The translations under genes were made by a program, and so were the position numbers. A stretch of DNA of 43,616 nucleotides, taken from NCBI GenBank assembly GCA_036263155.1, contig DATAHN010000039.1, positions 1 to 43,616 on the forward strand, given 5' to 3'. The DNA is from DASUBN01 sp036263155 (GTDB taxonomy: Bacteria > Pseudomonadota > Gammaproteobacteria > Natronospirales > REEB76). Below, piece after piece: positions 26,921 to 33,957 of the stretch. Every line of letters begins with the position of its first letter. Within the stretch, counting starts at the first letter, position 1. The notes under the pieces were generated by a model. The model did no database searches, was not told where the DNA came from, and saw nothing but the letters and a program-made list of their open reading frames with translations.

Positions 26921-27340
26921 ATGTTGATCGAAGCTTCCGTGGAGAACTGGGACCAGCACCATGCCGCCGTGGTGGCCACCAACAACATCGCACGCGAGGT
27001 GGCGGTGCCGCCCAGCGGCAGCGGCACGGGCTCCAGCGTCAACGGCTCGGAACTCCTGTGCCTCGCGGTGGCCACCAGCTACTGCAACGACATCTACCGC
27101 GAGGGACGCGAGCGCGGCATCGAGGTGCTGCGGGTGAACGTGGACGTGCAGGCGGACTTCCAAGGAACCGGCGAGCCACTCCAGGCGATAAGCTACCGCG
27201 CGCGGGTGGCGGCTAAGGGCGATGAGCAGGCTATCCGCGAGCTGATGCTGCACACCGACCAGGTGGCGGAGATCCAGACCACGTTGCGCAAGGGCATGGA
27301 AGTGAAGTTCGAGCCGGCGGAGATCATCGCGGAGGGCTAG
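26921..27340 (+). CDS. OsmC family protein
   Basis: A 139-residue single-domain OsmC/Ohr-type protein. The central helix motif GSELLCLAVATSYCNDIYREG holds two cysteines close together (about 50 and 58). The C-terminal region HTDQVAEIQTTLRKG lacks the second, distant cysteine of canonical peroxidatic OsmC proteins. It may therefore be a member that does not use the classical two-cysteine cycle. A purine-rich site precedes the ATG. The gene lies 96 bases after ntrC and could be part of its transcript. It converges with the lipoprotein gene, overlapping by 17 bases. Confidence 0.82.
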   Translation: MLIEASVENWDQHHAAVVATNNIAREVAVPPSGSGTGSSVNGSELLCLAVATSYCNDIYREGRERGIEVLRVNVDVQADFQGTGEPLQAISYRARVAAKGDEQAIRELMLHTDQVAEIQTTLRKGMEVKFEPAEIIAEG

Positions 27341-27920
27341 CTGCCGGGCCCTGGCACCGCACCACCGCAGCTGCGGGGCGGGTCGCACCCGTCGGCACCG
27401 CGATCTGGACTGCGACGCAGTTCTGGGTGGGGGCCGCCCTCACCGCCTTCGGCACCGGAGCCGGCGCCATCATCGCCGGCATCTTCCCTTCCTTGAGCTC
27501 ACGGATCTGCTCCTCCATCTGCCGCCGTGCTTCCTCTTCCTGCCGGTCGGCTTCGGTCATGGTGCGCATATAGAGGACGGGATGCTTAAGCCAGCCTTCC
27601 GGATCCTGATCCCGCCGGCTGGCGGTCTTGAAGGCATCCGCAACGTAGTTCGCCTTCACCAGGTTCATCCTGCTGGCGGGGTTATGCATGTTCTGCATCA
27701 CCCAGTCCGGTGTCTCGAACTTCCCGTCCCGGCCCGTGACGGCTTCAAAAGTCCGGGGAGGCGAGTCCAGGCCGCCGCCTTGCACCAGCGGATACACCTC
27801 GACCTTGACCTGTACTCCCTCCAGCGGCTGACCGGTGGCGGCATCCAGGATCTCCCAGGGCGCGCAGCCGGCGAGTGCGAGCGGGAGTAGCAGGAAGGTG
27901 AACTTCAGGCGCGAGTCCAT
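27324..27920 (-). CDS. Putative lipoprotein of unknown function
   Basis: The protein of 198 residues has a lipoprotein signal (MDSRLKFTFLLLPLALAGC) with the lipobox LAGC, so it should be acylated and anchored in the outer or inner membrane. The mature part begins APWEILDAATGQPLEGVQVKVEVYP, which looks like a carboxypeptidase-regulatory/Cna-B-like beta domain. A charged helix follows (EEEARRQMEEQIRELKEGKMPA, about 130-150), then a Pro/Ala-rich tail. I chose the ATG at 27920 because it gives the tight signal peptide; a start at 27950 would add ten residues. No function is proposed. Confidence 0.72.
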   Translation of the reverse strand: MDSRLKFTFLLLPLALAGCAPWEILDAATGQPLEGVQVKVEVYPLVQGGGLDSPPRTFEAVTGRDGKFETPDWVMQNMHNPASRMNLVKANYVADAFKTASRRDQDPEGWLKHPVLYMRTMTEADRQEEEARRQMEEQIRELKEGKMPAMMAPAPVPKAVRAAPTQNCVAVQIAVPTGATRPAAAVVRCQGPAASPPR

Positions 27921-28018
27921 GGAGTCTCCCCATGCAGGTGACGCAGGCATTCTAGGGGTCTTGTTCAGGCTGCGGCGCTAGTCCGCGATGAAAGCGGTGT
28001 AAGACGCGTTGAATGCAC

Positions 28019-29002
28019 TCAACCCGCTGCGCAAGTCTCGGCAGCGATCTTTTTCCCCGGCACGTTGAGGGCGCCGGTGAGCTCCAAGACGCTCTTGAGG
28101 TTGTGGCGTTGCAGGTAGTCGGCGATGCCGGCGTTCAGCTTCTTGCACACCAGCGGGTCGTAGAAGAGCGCGGTACCCACGCCCACCGCCGTGGCGCCGG
28201 CGATGAGGAACTCCAGCGCGTCGTTCACGGTGGTGACGCCGCCCTGGCCGATGATGGGGATGTTGTGGGGCTTGGCCACCTGGTAGACCTGCTGGGTCTT
28301 CAGGAGCGCGATGGGCTTGATGGCCGGTCCCGAGAGTCCGCCCTGGAAGTTGCCGATCACGGCGGCGCGCTTCTCCACGTCCACCGCCATGCCCATGAGG
28401 GTATTGATGACCGCGAAGCCATCGGTGCCCGCTTCGATGCAGCGCCGCGCGTTCAGCGCGATATCGGTCTGGTTCGGCGAGAGCTTGGTGATGATGGGCT
28501 TCTTGGTCACCGCGCGGCAGGCTGCCACCACCCGGGCGGACATGTCCGGGTCGTTGCCGAACTGCACGCCGCCTTCCTTCACGTTCGGGCAGGAGATGTT
28601 GATCTCCATGGCATCGATGGGCGAGTCGTCGAAGCGGCGCGTGACCTCAACGTACTCCTCCACCGTGGAACCCGAGACGTTGGCGATGAAGCGGGTCTCG
28701 GAGAAGTCCAGGGTGGGCAGGATGTTCTTCACCACGTGGTCCACGCCCGGGTTCTGCAGGCCGATGGCGTTCAGCATGCCCGAGGGGGTCTCATACACCC
28801 GGTGCGCCGGGTTGCCGAGGCGCGGCTTCAAGGTGGTGCCCTTCAGGCACACGGCGCCGGCGTCCCGGTTGGAGAAGCCCGCCACCCGCGTGTATTCTTC
28901 GCCGAACCCCACGCAGCCCGAGAGCAAGACCAGAGGCGAGTCGAACCGCATGCCGCAGAAATCGAGCTTGAGGGACGAGGGCAGGGGAGTGAAGTCCTTC
29001 AT
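28019..29002 (-). CDS. pyrD: Dihydroorotate dehydrogenase, class 1B-type catalytic subunit
   Basis: An FMN enzyme of pyrimidine synthesis that oxidises dihydroorotate to orotate. The 327-residue protein has a TIM barrel with the active-site motif EINISCPNVKEGG, in which Cys138 is the class 1 catalytic base (class 2 enzymes have Ser). It also has KLSPNQTD, AVINTLMGM, GGLSGPAIKPIAL and GQGGVTTVNDALEFL for FMN binding. The CPNVKEGG wording is typical of class 1B (NAD-linked, PyrDB), which normally pairs with the iron-sulfur flavoprotein PyrK. No PyrK is in this window. It is about 15-20 residues longer at the N-terminus than typical PyrDB. Most gammaproteobacteria use a class 2 quinone-linked enzyme, so this is unexpected. 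Confidence 0.88.
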   Translation of the reverse strand: MKDFTPLPSSLKLDFCGMRFDSPLVLLSGCVGFGEEYTRVAGFSNRDAGAVCLKGTTLKPRLGNPAHRVYETPSGMLNAIGLQNPGVDHVVKNILPTLDFSETRFIANVSGSTVEEYVEVTRRFDDSPIDAMEINISCPNVKEGGVQFGNDPDMSARVVAACRAVTKKPIITKLSPNQTDIALNARRCIEAGTDGFAVINTLMGMAVDVEKRAAVIGNFQGGLSGPAIKPIALLKTQQVYQVAKPHNIPIIGQGGVTTVNDALEFLIAGATAVGVGTALFYDPLVCKKLNAGIADYLQRHNLKSVLELTGALNVPGKKIAAETCAAG

Positions 29003-29004
29003 AT

Positions 29005-29469
29005 ATGTTCCACGTAATCCTCTATCAGCCTGAGATCCCGCCGAACGCGGGCAACATCATACGCCTGTGTGCCAACAGCGGCGCCGCGCTGCACTTGGTG
29101 CATCCCCTGGGGTTCGAACTCACGGAGTCGCGGGTGAAGCGCGCGGGCCTCGACTACCACGAGATGGCGAACGTCACGGAGCACGCCGATCTCGAGGCCT
29201 GCCTCGCGGCGGTTAAGCCCGCCCGCCTCTTCGCCCTCTCCACCCGTGGCAGTCGCCGTTACACGGAGGTGGCGTTCCAGCCGGGAGACGCCTTCCTGTT
29301 CGGTCCTGAGACCCGAGGCCTGCCCCAGCCGGTGCTGGACGGCCTGCCCGCGGACCAGGTCTTGCGCCTGCCCATGCGGCCCGGGAACCGCAGCCTCAAC
29401 CTCTCCAATGCCGTGGCGGTGCTGGTGTTCGAAGCCTGGCGGCAGCAGGGCTTCCCTGGCGGAGCGTGA
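29005..29469 (+). CDS. trmL: tRNA (cytidine/uridine-34 2'-O)-methyltransferase TrmL
   Basis: TrmL methylates the wobble ribose of leucine tRNAs. The 154-residue SPOUT-fold protein starts MFHVILYQPEIPPNAGNIIRLCANSG, the exact family opening. It contains the knot motifs LFGPETRGLP and LPMRPGNRSLNLSNAVAVLVFEAWRQ, which bind S-adenosylmethionine. Length equals the E. coli protein. Its ATG is 2 bases from the divergent pyrD start, so the two promoters must lie inside the opposing coding sequences. Confidence 0.96.
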   Translation: MFHVILYQPEIPPNAGNIIRLCANSGAALHLVHPLGFELTESRVKRAGLDYHEMANVTEHADLEACLAAVKPARLFALSTRGSRRYTEVAFQPGDAFLFGPETRGLPQPVLDGLPADQVLRLPMRPGNRSLNLSNAVAVLVFEAWRQQGFPGGA

Positions 29470-29502
29470 AGATTCCCTGCATTTCCTAGGGTTTCGACCT
29501 GC

Positions 29503-29531
29503 TTGACGCGTGGCTCCAGGTAGAGTATTTT
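29503..29531 (+). promoter_or_regulatory. Sigma70 promoter of the ArsR operon
   Basis: TTGACG (29503-29508) and TATTTT (29526-29531) are separated by exactly 17 bases, with five and four matches to consensus. The predicted start (about 29538) lies at the edge of the palindrome at 29539-29550. Confidence 0.78.
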
Positions 29532-29538
29532 ACCTACA

Positions 29539-29550
29539 GGTTAATTAACC
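29539..29550. promoter_or_regulatory. Operator palindrome for the ArsR regulator
   Basis: GGTTAATTAACC is a perfect 12-bp palindrome placed just after the -10 hexamer. This is where an autorepressor would bind to block transcription initiation. It is the only such element ahead of the operon. Confidence 0.7.
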
Positions 29551-29564
29551 AACGGGTGTATCAC

Positions 29565-29930
29565 ATGGTCGCCGACCCGCTCAGCGCCACCTTCGCCGCC
29601 CTCGCGGACCCCACCCGCCGCGCCATCCTGGCCCGCCTCGCCACCGGCGAGACCTCCGCCAGCGAACTGGCGGCGCCGTTCGAGATCAGCAAGCCCGCCG
29701 TCACCAAGCACCTCAAGGTGCTGGAGAAGGCCGGCCTCATCACCCGCGGCCGCCACGCCCAGTGGCGTCCCTGCCGCCTCAAGGCCGCGCCGCTCCAGGA
29801 CGTGTCCAACTGGGTGGAGCAGTACCGCCGTTTCTGGGAAGAGAAGCTCGACCGGCTGGACGTGTACCTGAAGGAACTCCAGGCGCAGGAGCGTGCGGCG
29901 AAGGAGAAGGATCATGGTCGCAAGAAATAA
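29565..29930 (+). CDS. ArsR-family transcriptional regulator
   Basis: The winged-helix repressor has 121 residues from the ATG; a GTG at 29556 would add three. The body reads DPLSATFAALADPTRRAILARLATGETSASELAAPFEISKPAVTKHLKVLEKAGLI, split across helices 1-4, with the DNA-recognition helix SKPAVTKHLKVLE. A charged C-terminal helix follows (RFWEEKLDRLDVYLKELQAQERAAKEKD). There is no CxC metal site, so it belongs to the non-metal ArsR group often paired with SRPBCC proteins. It overlaps the next gene by 17 bases. It likely represses its own promoter through the palindrome at 29539-29550. Confidence 0.93.
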   Translation: MVADPLSATFAALADPTRRAILARLATGETSASELAAPFEISKPAVTKHLKVLEKAGLITRGRHAQWRPCRLKAAPLQDVSNWVEQYRRFWEEKLDRLDVYLKELQAQERAAKEKDHGRKK

Positions 29931-30390
29931 GCAGGCCGCCCCGGCGGTCCCGGACCTCACGCTGGTGCGCACGTTCGACGCGCCGGTCTCGCTGGTGTTC
30001 CAGTGCTGGACCGAGCCCAGGCATATCGTGCACTGGCTCGCGCCCCACGGTTTCGCCATCCCCCACGCGGAAGGCGAGCTGCGCCCCGGCGGTTCCTGGC
30101 GTTCCTGCATGAGGAAGCCGGACGGCACCGAGCTCTGGCTCGGCGGCACCTACCGCGAGGTGGTGAAAGACCGGCTACTGGTGTTCACCCACGCCTGGGA
30201 TGACCCTGATGGCACGTCCGGTCACGAGACGGTGGTGACGGTACGCTTCGACGACCTGGGCGGCCGCACCCAGATCACCTTCCACCAGGCGCCGTTCGTG
30301 GACGACCGCGACCGCGACGGCCATGCCGGCGGCTGGAACGAATGCTTCGAGCGCCTGCAGACCTATCTCAAGGACGGAGCACGGCCATGA
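29914..30390 (+). CDS. SRPBCC (AHSA1-like) protein 1
   Basis: A 158-residue START-like/AHSA1-superfamily protein. It opens with LTLVRTFDAPVSLVFQCWTEPRHIVHWLAP, the family signature (R-x-F-D-A-P-x-x-V-F-x-x-W-T-D/E-P), and closes with the helix GGWNECFERLQTYLKDG that lids a hydrophobic pocket. Such proteins bind small hydrophobic ligands or act in stress responses, and their ligands are usually unknown. The start (29914) has an AGGAGAAGGA ribosome site. It overlaps arsR and is linked to the next paralogue by an ATGA junction. Confidence 0.9.
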   Translation: MVARNKQAAPAVPDLTLVRTFDAPVSLVFQCWTEPRHIVHWLAPHGFAIPHAEGELRPGGSWRSCMRKPDGTELWLGGTYREVVKDRLLVFTHAWDDPDGTSGHETVVTVRFDDLGGRTQITFHQAPFVDDRDRDGHAGGWNECFERLQTYLKDGARP

Positions 30391-30875
30391 CCTCAACCCA
30401 GCACGCCAGCTTCACGATAGACCGCCGCTACGACGCGCCGGTGGCCCTGCTGTTCAAGGCATTCGCCGACCAGCAGGCCAAGAGCCGCTGGTTCGGCGGC
30501 GGCAGCGAGTGGGACATGCAGTCCCGGGTGTTCGACTTCCGCGTGGGCGGCCGCGAGCACCTCTCCGGCAAGTGGAAGAGCGGCATGGTCTCCACCTTCG
30601 ATGCCGTGTACCACGACATCGTGCCCGAGCAGCGCATCGTCTATGCCTACGACATGCACCTGGACGGCCGGCACATCTCGGTGTCGCTCGCGACCATCTC
30701 GTTCGCGAAGGACGGTGATGGCTCCAGGCTCACCATCACGGAACAGGGCGCGTTCCTGGACGGCTATGACGACGCCGGTTCCCGCGAGAAGGGTACCCGC
30801 GGCCTGATGGAGCGTATCGCCGATTCCCTGGAAGGCGGCGCGGTACAGGACCTGCCCGGGCCCGCGGCCAAGTGA
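30387..30875 (+). CDS. SRPBCC (AHSA1-like) protein 2
   Basis: A 162-residue paralogue with the signature FTIDRRYDAPVALLFKAFADQQAKSRWFGG, a beta-sheet core and the C-terminal helix REKGTRGLMERIADSLE. Its W-F-G-G in place of the usual W-x-P is a modest variation. It is joined to protein 1 by the overlap ATGA (start 30387, stop of the previous gene 30390). The 64 bases after it contain no gene and precede the transporter. Confidence 0.9.
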   Translation: MTSTQHASFTIDRRYDAPVALLFKAFADQQAKSRWFGGGSEWDMQSRVFDFRVGGREHLSGKWKSGMVSTFDAVYHDIVPEQRIVYAYDMHLDGRHISVSLATISFAKDGDGSRLTITEQGAFLDGYDDAGSREKGTRGLMERIADSLEGGAVQDLPGPAAK

Positions 30876-30939
30876 GGCCCGCCATGCTGAAATCCCGATC
30901 GGACATGACGAAGAACGATACCGAGAACCGGAGCAATGC

Positions 30940-32373
30940 ATGAGCATCGCGAAGCACTACGACAACCGCTGGCTGGCCATGGGACTGCTCTGCATGGGCG
31001 CGCTCATGATCGTCCTGGACGTGACCATCGTTAACGTGGCCCTGCCCTCGATACGCACGGACTTGAGGTTCGACGACGTGTCCCTGGCCTGGGTGGTGAA
31101 CGCCTACGTGCTGATCTTCGGCGGCTTCCTGCTCTTGGGCGGGCGGCTCGGCGACCTCTACGGCCACCGCAAGATCTTCCTGGCGGGCCTCGCGCTGTTC
31201 ACGCTGGCGTCCCTGGCCTGCGGCGTGGCGGGCTCCCAGTCCTTCCTGATCGTGGCGCGCAGCGTGCAGGGCCTCGGCGGTGCCATCGTGGATGCGGTCT
31301 CCCTCTCGCTCATCATGAATCTCTTCACCGGGACCCACGACCGCACCAAGGCCATGGGCGTGTACGGCTTCGTCTGCTCCGGCGGCGGCTGCATCGGCGC
31401 GCTGCTGGGCGGCGTGCTCACGGGCGGCTTCAACTGGCACTGGATCTTCCTGGTGAACGTGCCGGTGGGGATCGCGGTGTTCGCACTGTGCTGGAAACTG
31501 CTGCCAAGGCACGCCGGCGAGGCGGAAGGCCGCCAGCACCTGGACGTGGGCGGGGCCGTCACGGTCACCCTCGCGCTGCTGCTCGCCACCTACGCCACCA
31601 TCAACGGCAACCAGGCCGGCTGGACCTCGCTGCGGACCTTGGGGATCATGGCCGTCTCCCTCGTGGTGTTCGGCGCGTTCCTCGTCATCGAGGCGAAGGT
31701 GAAGAAGCCGCTGGTGCCGCTCGCCATGCTGCGCCTGCGCAACCTCTCGGTGGCGAGCATGAGCGGGATCCTCTGGGCCGCCGCCATGTTCGCCTGGTTC
31801 TTCCTCTCGGCGCTCTACATGCAGCTCGTGCTGGGCTTCACGCCCATGCAGATCGGCATGGCGTTCCTGCCTTCCAACCTGGTGATGGCGGTCATGTCGC
31901 TGGGCTTCTCGGCGAAGCTGGTGATGCGCTTCGGCATCAAGGGCCCCATGTTCACGGGCCTGCTCATCGCATCGCTCGGTCTGCTCCTGTTCGCGCGGGC
32001 GCCGGTGGACGGCACCCTGGTGCGGGACGTGCTGCCCGGCATGATGCTCCTCGGCCTCGGCGCCGGCATCGCCTTCAACCCGGTGCTGATGGCCGCCATG
32101 AACGGCGTGCCCGAGACCGAGTCCGGCCTCGCCTCCGGCATCGTCAACACCGCGTTCATGCTGGGCGGCGCGCTCGGCCTCGCGGTGCTGGCGAGCGTGG
32201 CGGAGGCCCGCACCGGCAGCCTCTTGGGCGCCGGCACCGCCCATGCCGAGGCCCTGGCCGGCGGCTACCAGGCAGCTTTCCTCTGCGGCGCGGCCTTCGC
32301 GCTGCTCTCCGGCCTGCTGGGCGTGACGTTCCTGCGCACTTCGCAGCCGTCCGCGCCCGCCACGGCCCATTGA
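30940..32373 (+). CDS. MFS drug transporter, DHA2 (EmrB/QacA) family
   Basis: A 477-residue transporter with about 14 hydrophobic helices, the DHA2 family pattern. Motif C-like and A-like signatures are visible: the first helix has MIVLDVTIVNVALPSI, and the loop after helix 2 has LGGRLGDLYGHRKIFLAGLALF. The helix 5 region has GVLTGGFNWHWIFLVNVPVG. Such proton-antiport pumps export hydrophobic drugs, disinfectants or metabolites. It lies inside the ArsR/SRPBCC operon, preceded by GGAGC, and may expel the compound sensed by the regulator. The substrate is not known. Confidence 0.92.
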   Translation: MSIAKHYDNRWLAMGLLCMGALMIVLDVTIVNVALPSIRTDLRFDDVSLAWVVNAYVLIFGGFLLLGGRLGDLYGHRKIFLAGLALFTLASLACGVAGSQSFLIVARSVQGLGGAIVDAVSLSLIMNLFTGTHDRTKAMGVYGFVCSGGGCIGALLGGVLTGGFNWHWIFLVNVPVGIAVFALCWKLLPRHAGEAEGRQHLDVGGAVTVTLALLLATYATINGNQAGWTSLRTLGIMAVSLVVFGAFLVIEAKVKKPLVPLAMLRLRNLSVASMSGILWAAAMFAWFFLSALYMQLVLGFTPMQIGMAFLPSNLVMAVMSLGFSAKLVMRFGIKGPMFTGLLIASLGLLLFARAPVDGTLVRDVLPGMMLLGLGAGIAFNPVLMAAMNGVPETESGLASGIVNTAFMLGGALGLAVLASVAEARTGSLLGAGTAHAEALAGGYQAAFLCGAAFALLSGLLGVTFLRTSQPSAPATAH

Positions 32374-32397
32374 ACCGATCCGAAAGGAGTGGAACCC

Positions 32398-32904
32398 ATG
32401 AACGCATCCGAGGACTTCGTCACCACCCGCCTGTTCAACGCGCCGCGCGAGCTCGTGTTCGACGTGTGGACCCAGGAGCAGCACCTCAGCAAGTGGTTCG
32501 CGCCCAAGGGCTTCGACATCCTGGGCGGCAAGATGGACCTCAGGGTCGGCGGCACCTACCACTACGGCCTGCGCACGCCGGACGGCATGGAGATGTGGGG
32601 CAAGTGGACGTTCAAGGAGATCAAGCGTCCCGAGAAGCTGGTGGTCATCACCTCGTTCTCGGACCGACAGGGCGGCATCACCGTGCACCCGGGCAACCCC
32701 AACTGGCCGCGCGAGACCCTTGCCACCACCACCTTCGAGTCCCAGGGGCCGCGCACGCTGCTCACGCTGCGCTGGGCGCCCTACAATGCCACCGACCTGG
32801 AGCGCCGCACCTTCGCCGAGAACAAGGCGAGCATGGAGCAGGGCTGGGGCGGCACCATGGAGCTGCTCGAGCGCTACCTGGACAGCCTGGAAGGGGATGC
32901 CTGA
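32398..32904 (+). CDS. SRPBCC (AHSA1-like) protein 3
   Basis: A 168-residue paralogue with FVTTRLFNAPRELVFDVWTQEQHLSKWFAP and a C-terminal helix ASMEQGWGGTMELLERYLDSLE. It has AHSA1-type strands with WGKWTFKEIKRPEKLVVITSF. An AAGGAG site lies 9 bases before the ATG at 32398; a GTG at 32389 would add MEP. Its stop overlaps the start of protein 4 by one base (TGATG), so translation of the two is coupled. Confidence 0.9.
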   Translation: MNASEDFVTTRLFNAPRELVFDVWTQEQHLSKWFAPKGFDILGGKMDLRVGGTYHYGLRTPDGMEMWGKWTFKEIKRPEKLVVITSFSDRQGGITVHPGNPNWPRETLATTTFESQGPRTLLTLRWAPYNATDLERRTFAENKASMEQGWGGTMELLERYLDSLEGDA

Positions 32905-33359
32905 TGGAACCCCTGCGCCGCGAGCTCTACATCAGCCGCCTCTACGATGCGCCCCGCAACCAGGTGTTCCGCGCCTGGACCGAGGTGGAGCACATGTGCA
33001 AGTGGTGGGGACCGAAGGACTTCACCAACCACAGCTGCGAGATCGAGACCGGCGTGGGCGGGCGCCTCAGCATCACCATGCGCGGGCCCGATGGACAGGA
33101 CTATCCCATGCGCGGCGTGTTCACGGAGTTCAAGGCTCCCGAGCGCCTGGCCTTCGACTTCGAGGCGCTGGACCTGGACGGCAAGGCGGTGCTCACGGGC
33201 CGCCTCACGCTGGCGCTGACGGACGAGGGCGGCAAGACCCGCCTCAGCCTCAGCACCTGGGCCGAGGGTGACAGCGAGGATGCCGCCGCCAAGCTCGGCG
33301 GCATGGAACAGGGCTGGAACCAGAGCCTGGAACGGCTCGCCGCCTCCCTGAAGGTATGA
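32904..33359 (+). CDS. SRPBCC (AHSA1-like) protein 4
   Basis: A 151-residue protein beginning MEPLRRELYISRLYDAPRNQVFRAWTEVEHMCKWWGP, the AHSA1 signature, and ending in the lid helix GGMEQGWNQSLERLAASLKV. The start is inside an open frame that runs far upstream in antisense-like composition, so family start and coupling to the previous gene were used to place it. It is the fourth SRPBCC protein of the operon. Confidence 0.9.
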   Translation: MEPLRRELYISRLYDAPRNQVFRAWTEVEHMCKWWGPKDFTNHSCEIETGVGGRLSITMRGPDGQDYPMRGVFTEFKAPERLAFDFEALDLDGKAVLTGRLTLALTDEGGKTRLSLSTWAEGDSEDAAAKLGGMEQGWNQSLERLAASLKV

Positions 33360-33375
33360 ACACAAGGAGCCGCAC

Positions 33376-33948
33376 ATGCGCGTATTGATACTGGCCCTCG
33401 CTCTCTTCGCCTCCGCCGCGGCGCTCGCCGCTCCGGCGGTCTATGACGTGGATCCCGAGCATACCCATCCGGTGTTCGAGGCGGACCACTTCAACGGCCT
33501 GTCCGTCTGGCGCGGCCTGTTCAAGAAGAGCCGCGGCACCGTCACGCTCGACAAGGCCGCCGGCGCCGGCACGGTGGACATCTACGTGGACACCGCCAGC
33601 GTGGTCACGGGCCTGGACAAGCTGGACCAGGTGCTGGTGGGCAAGGACTACTTCGACTCGGCCAAGTACCCGGAGGCTCGTTTCACCGGTAAGCTCGGCG
33701 GGTTCAAGGACGGCGCGCCCACGGTCGTGGATGGCCAGTTCACGCTGCGCGGCGTGACTCGGCCCATGCAGTTCAAGATCCTCTCCTTCAAGTGCACGGT
33801 CCACCCGCTCTACAAGCGCGACTGGTGCGGCGCCGACGTGCTGGGCAGCTTCGACCGCGACGACTTCGGCATGGATGCAGGCAAGGACTGGGGCTTCAGG
33901 ATGGGCGTGACGCTGCGCATCCAGGTGGAAGCCATCATCGGGAAATGA
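33376..33948 (+). CDS. YceI family periplasmic lipid-binding protein
   Basis: A 190-residue exported protein. The signal peptide is MRVLILALALFASAAALA. The mature part is a YceI lipocalin-like beta barrel starting YDVDPEHTHPVFEADHFNG, with the family segments GKDYFDSAKYPEARFTGKL and GQFTLRGVTRPM. YceI proteins bind isoprenoid or other hydrophobic molecules in the periplasm. It follows protein 4 by 16 bases with an AAGGAG site and ends the operon, converging on the diguanylate cyclase gene with a 9-base gap. Two cysteines (KCTVHP and DWCGAD) may form a disulphide. Confidence 0.92.
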   Translation: MRVLILALALFASAAALAAPAVYDVDPEHTHPVFEADHFNGLSVWRGLFKKSRGTVTLDKAAGAGTVDIYVDTASVVTGLDKLDQVLVGKDYFDSAKYPEARFTGKLGGFKDGAPTVVDGQFTLRGVTRPMQFKILSFKCTVHPLYKRDWCGADVLGSFDRDDFGMDAGKDWGFRMGVTLRIQVEAIIGK

Positions 33949-33957
33949 GCGCGAGCC

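Noticed and set aside
29006..29015. Third parS-like site TGTTCCACGT at the trmL start
   Set aside because: Only the left half matches; the right half is AATCC instead of GGAACA, so the palindrome is broken.
30736..32688. 650-codon open frame antisense to the MFS pump and SRPBCC genes
   Set aside because: It is opposite well-conserved genes and its peptide is rich in Gln/His/Arg/Glu without any domain; typical high-GC antisense artefact.
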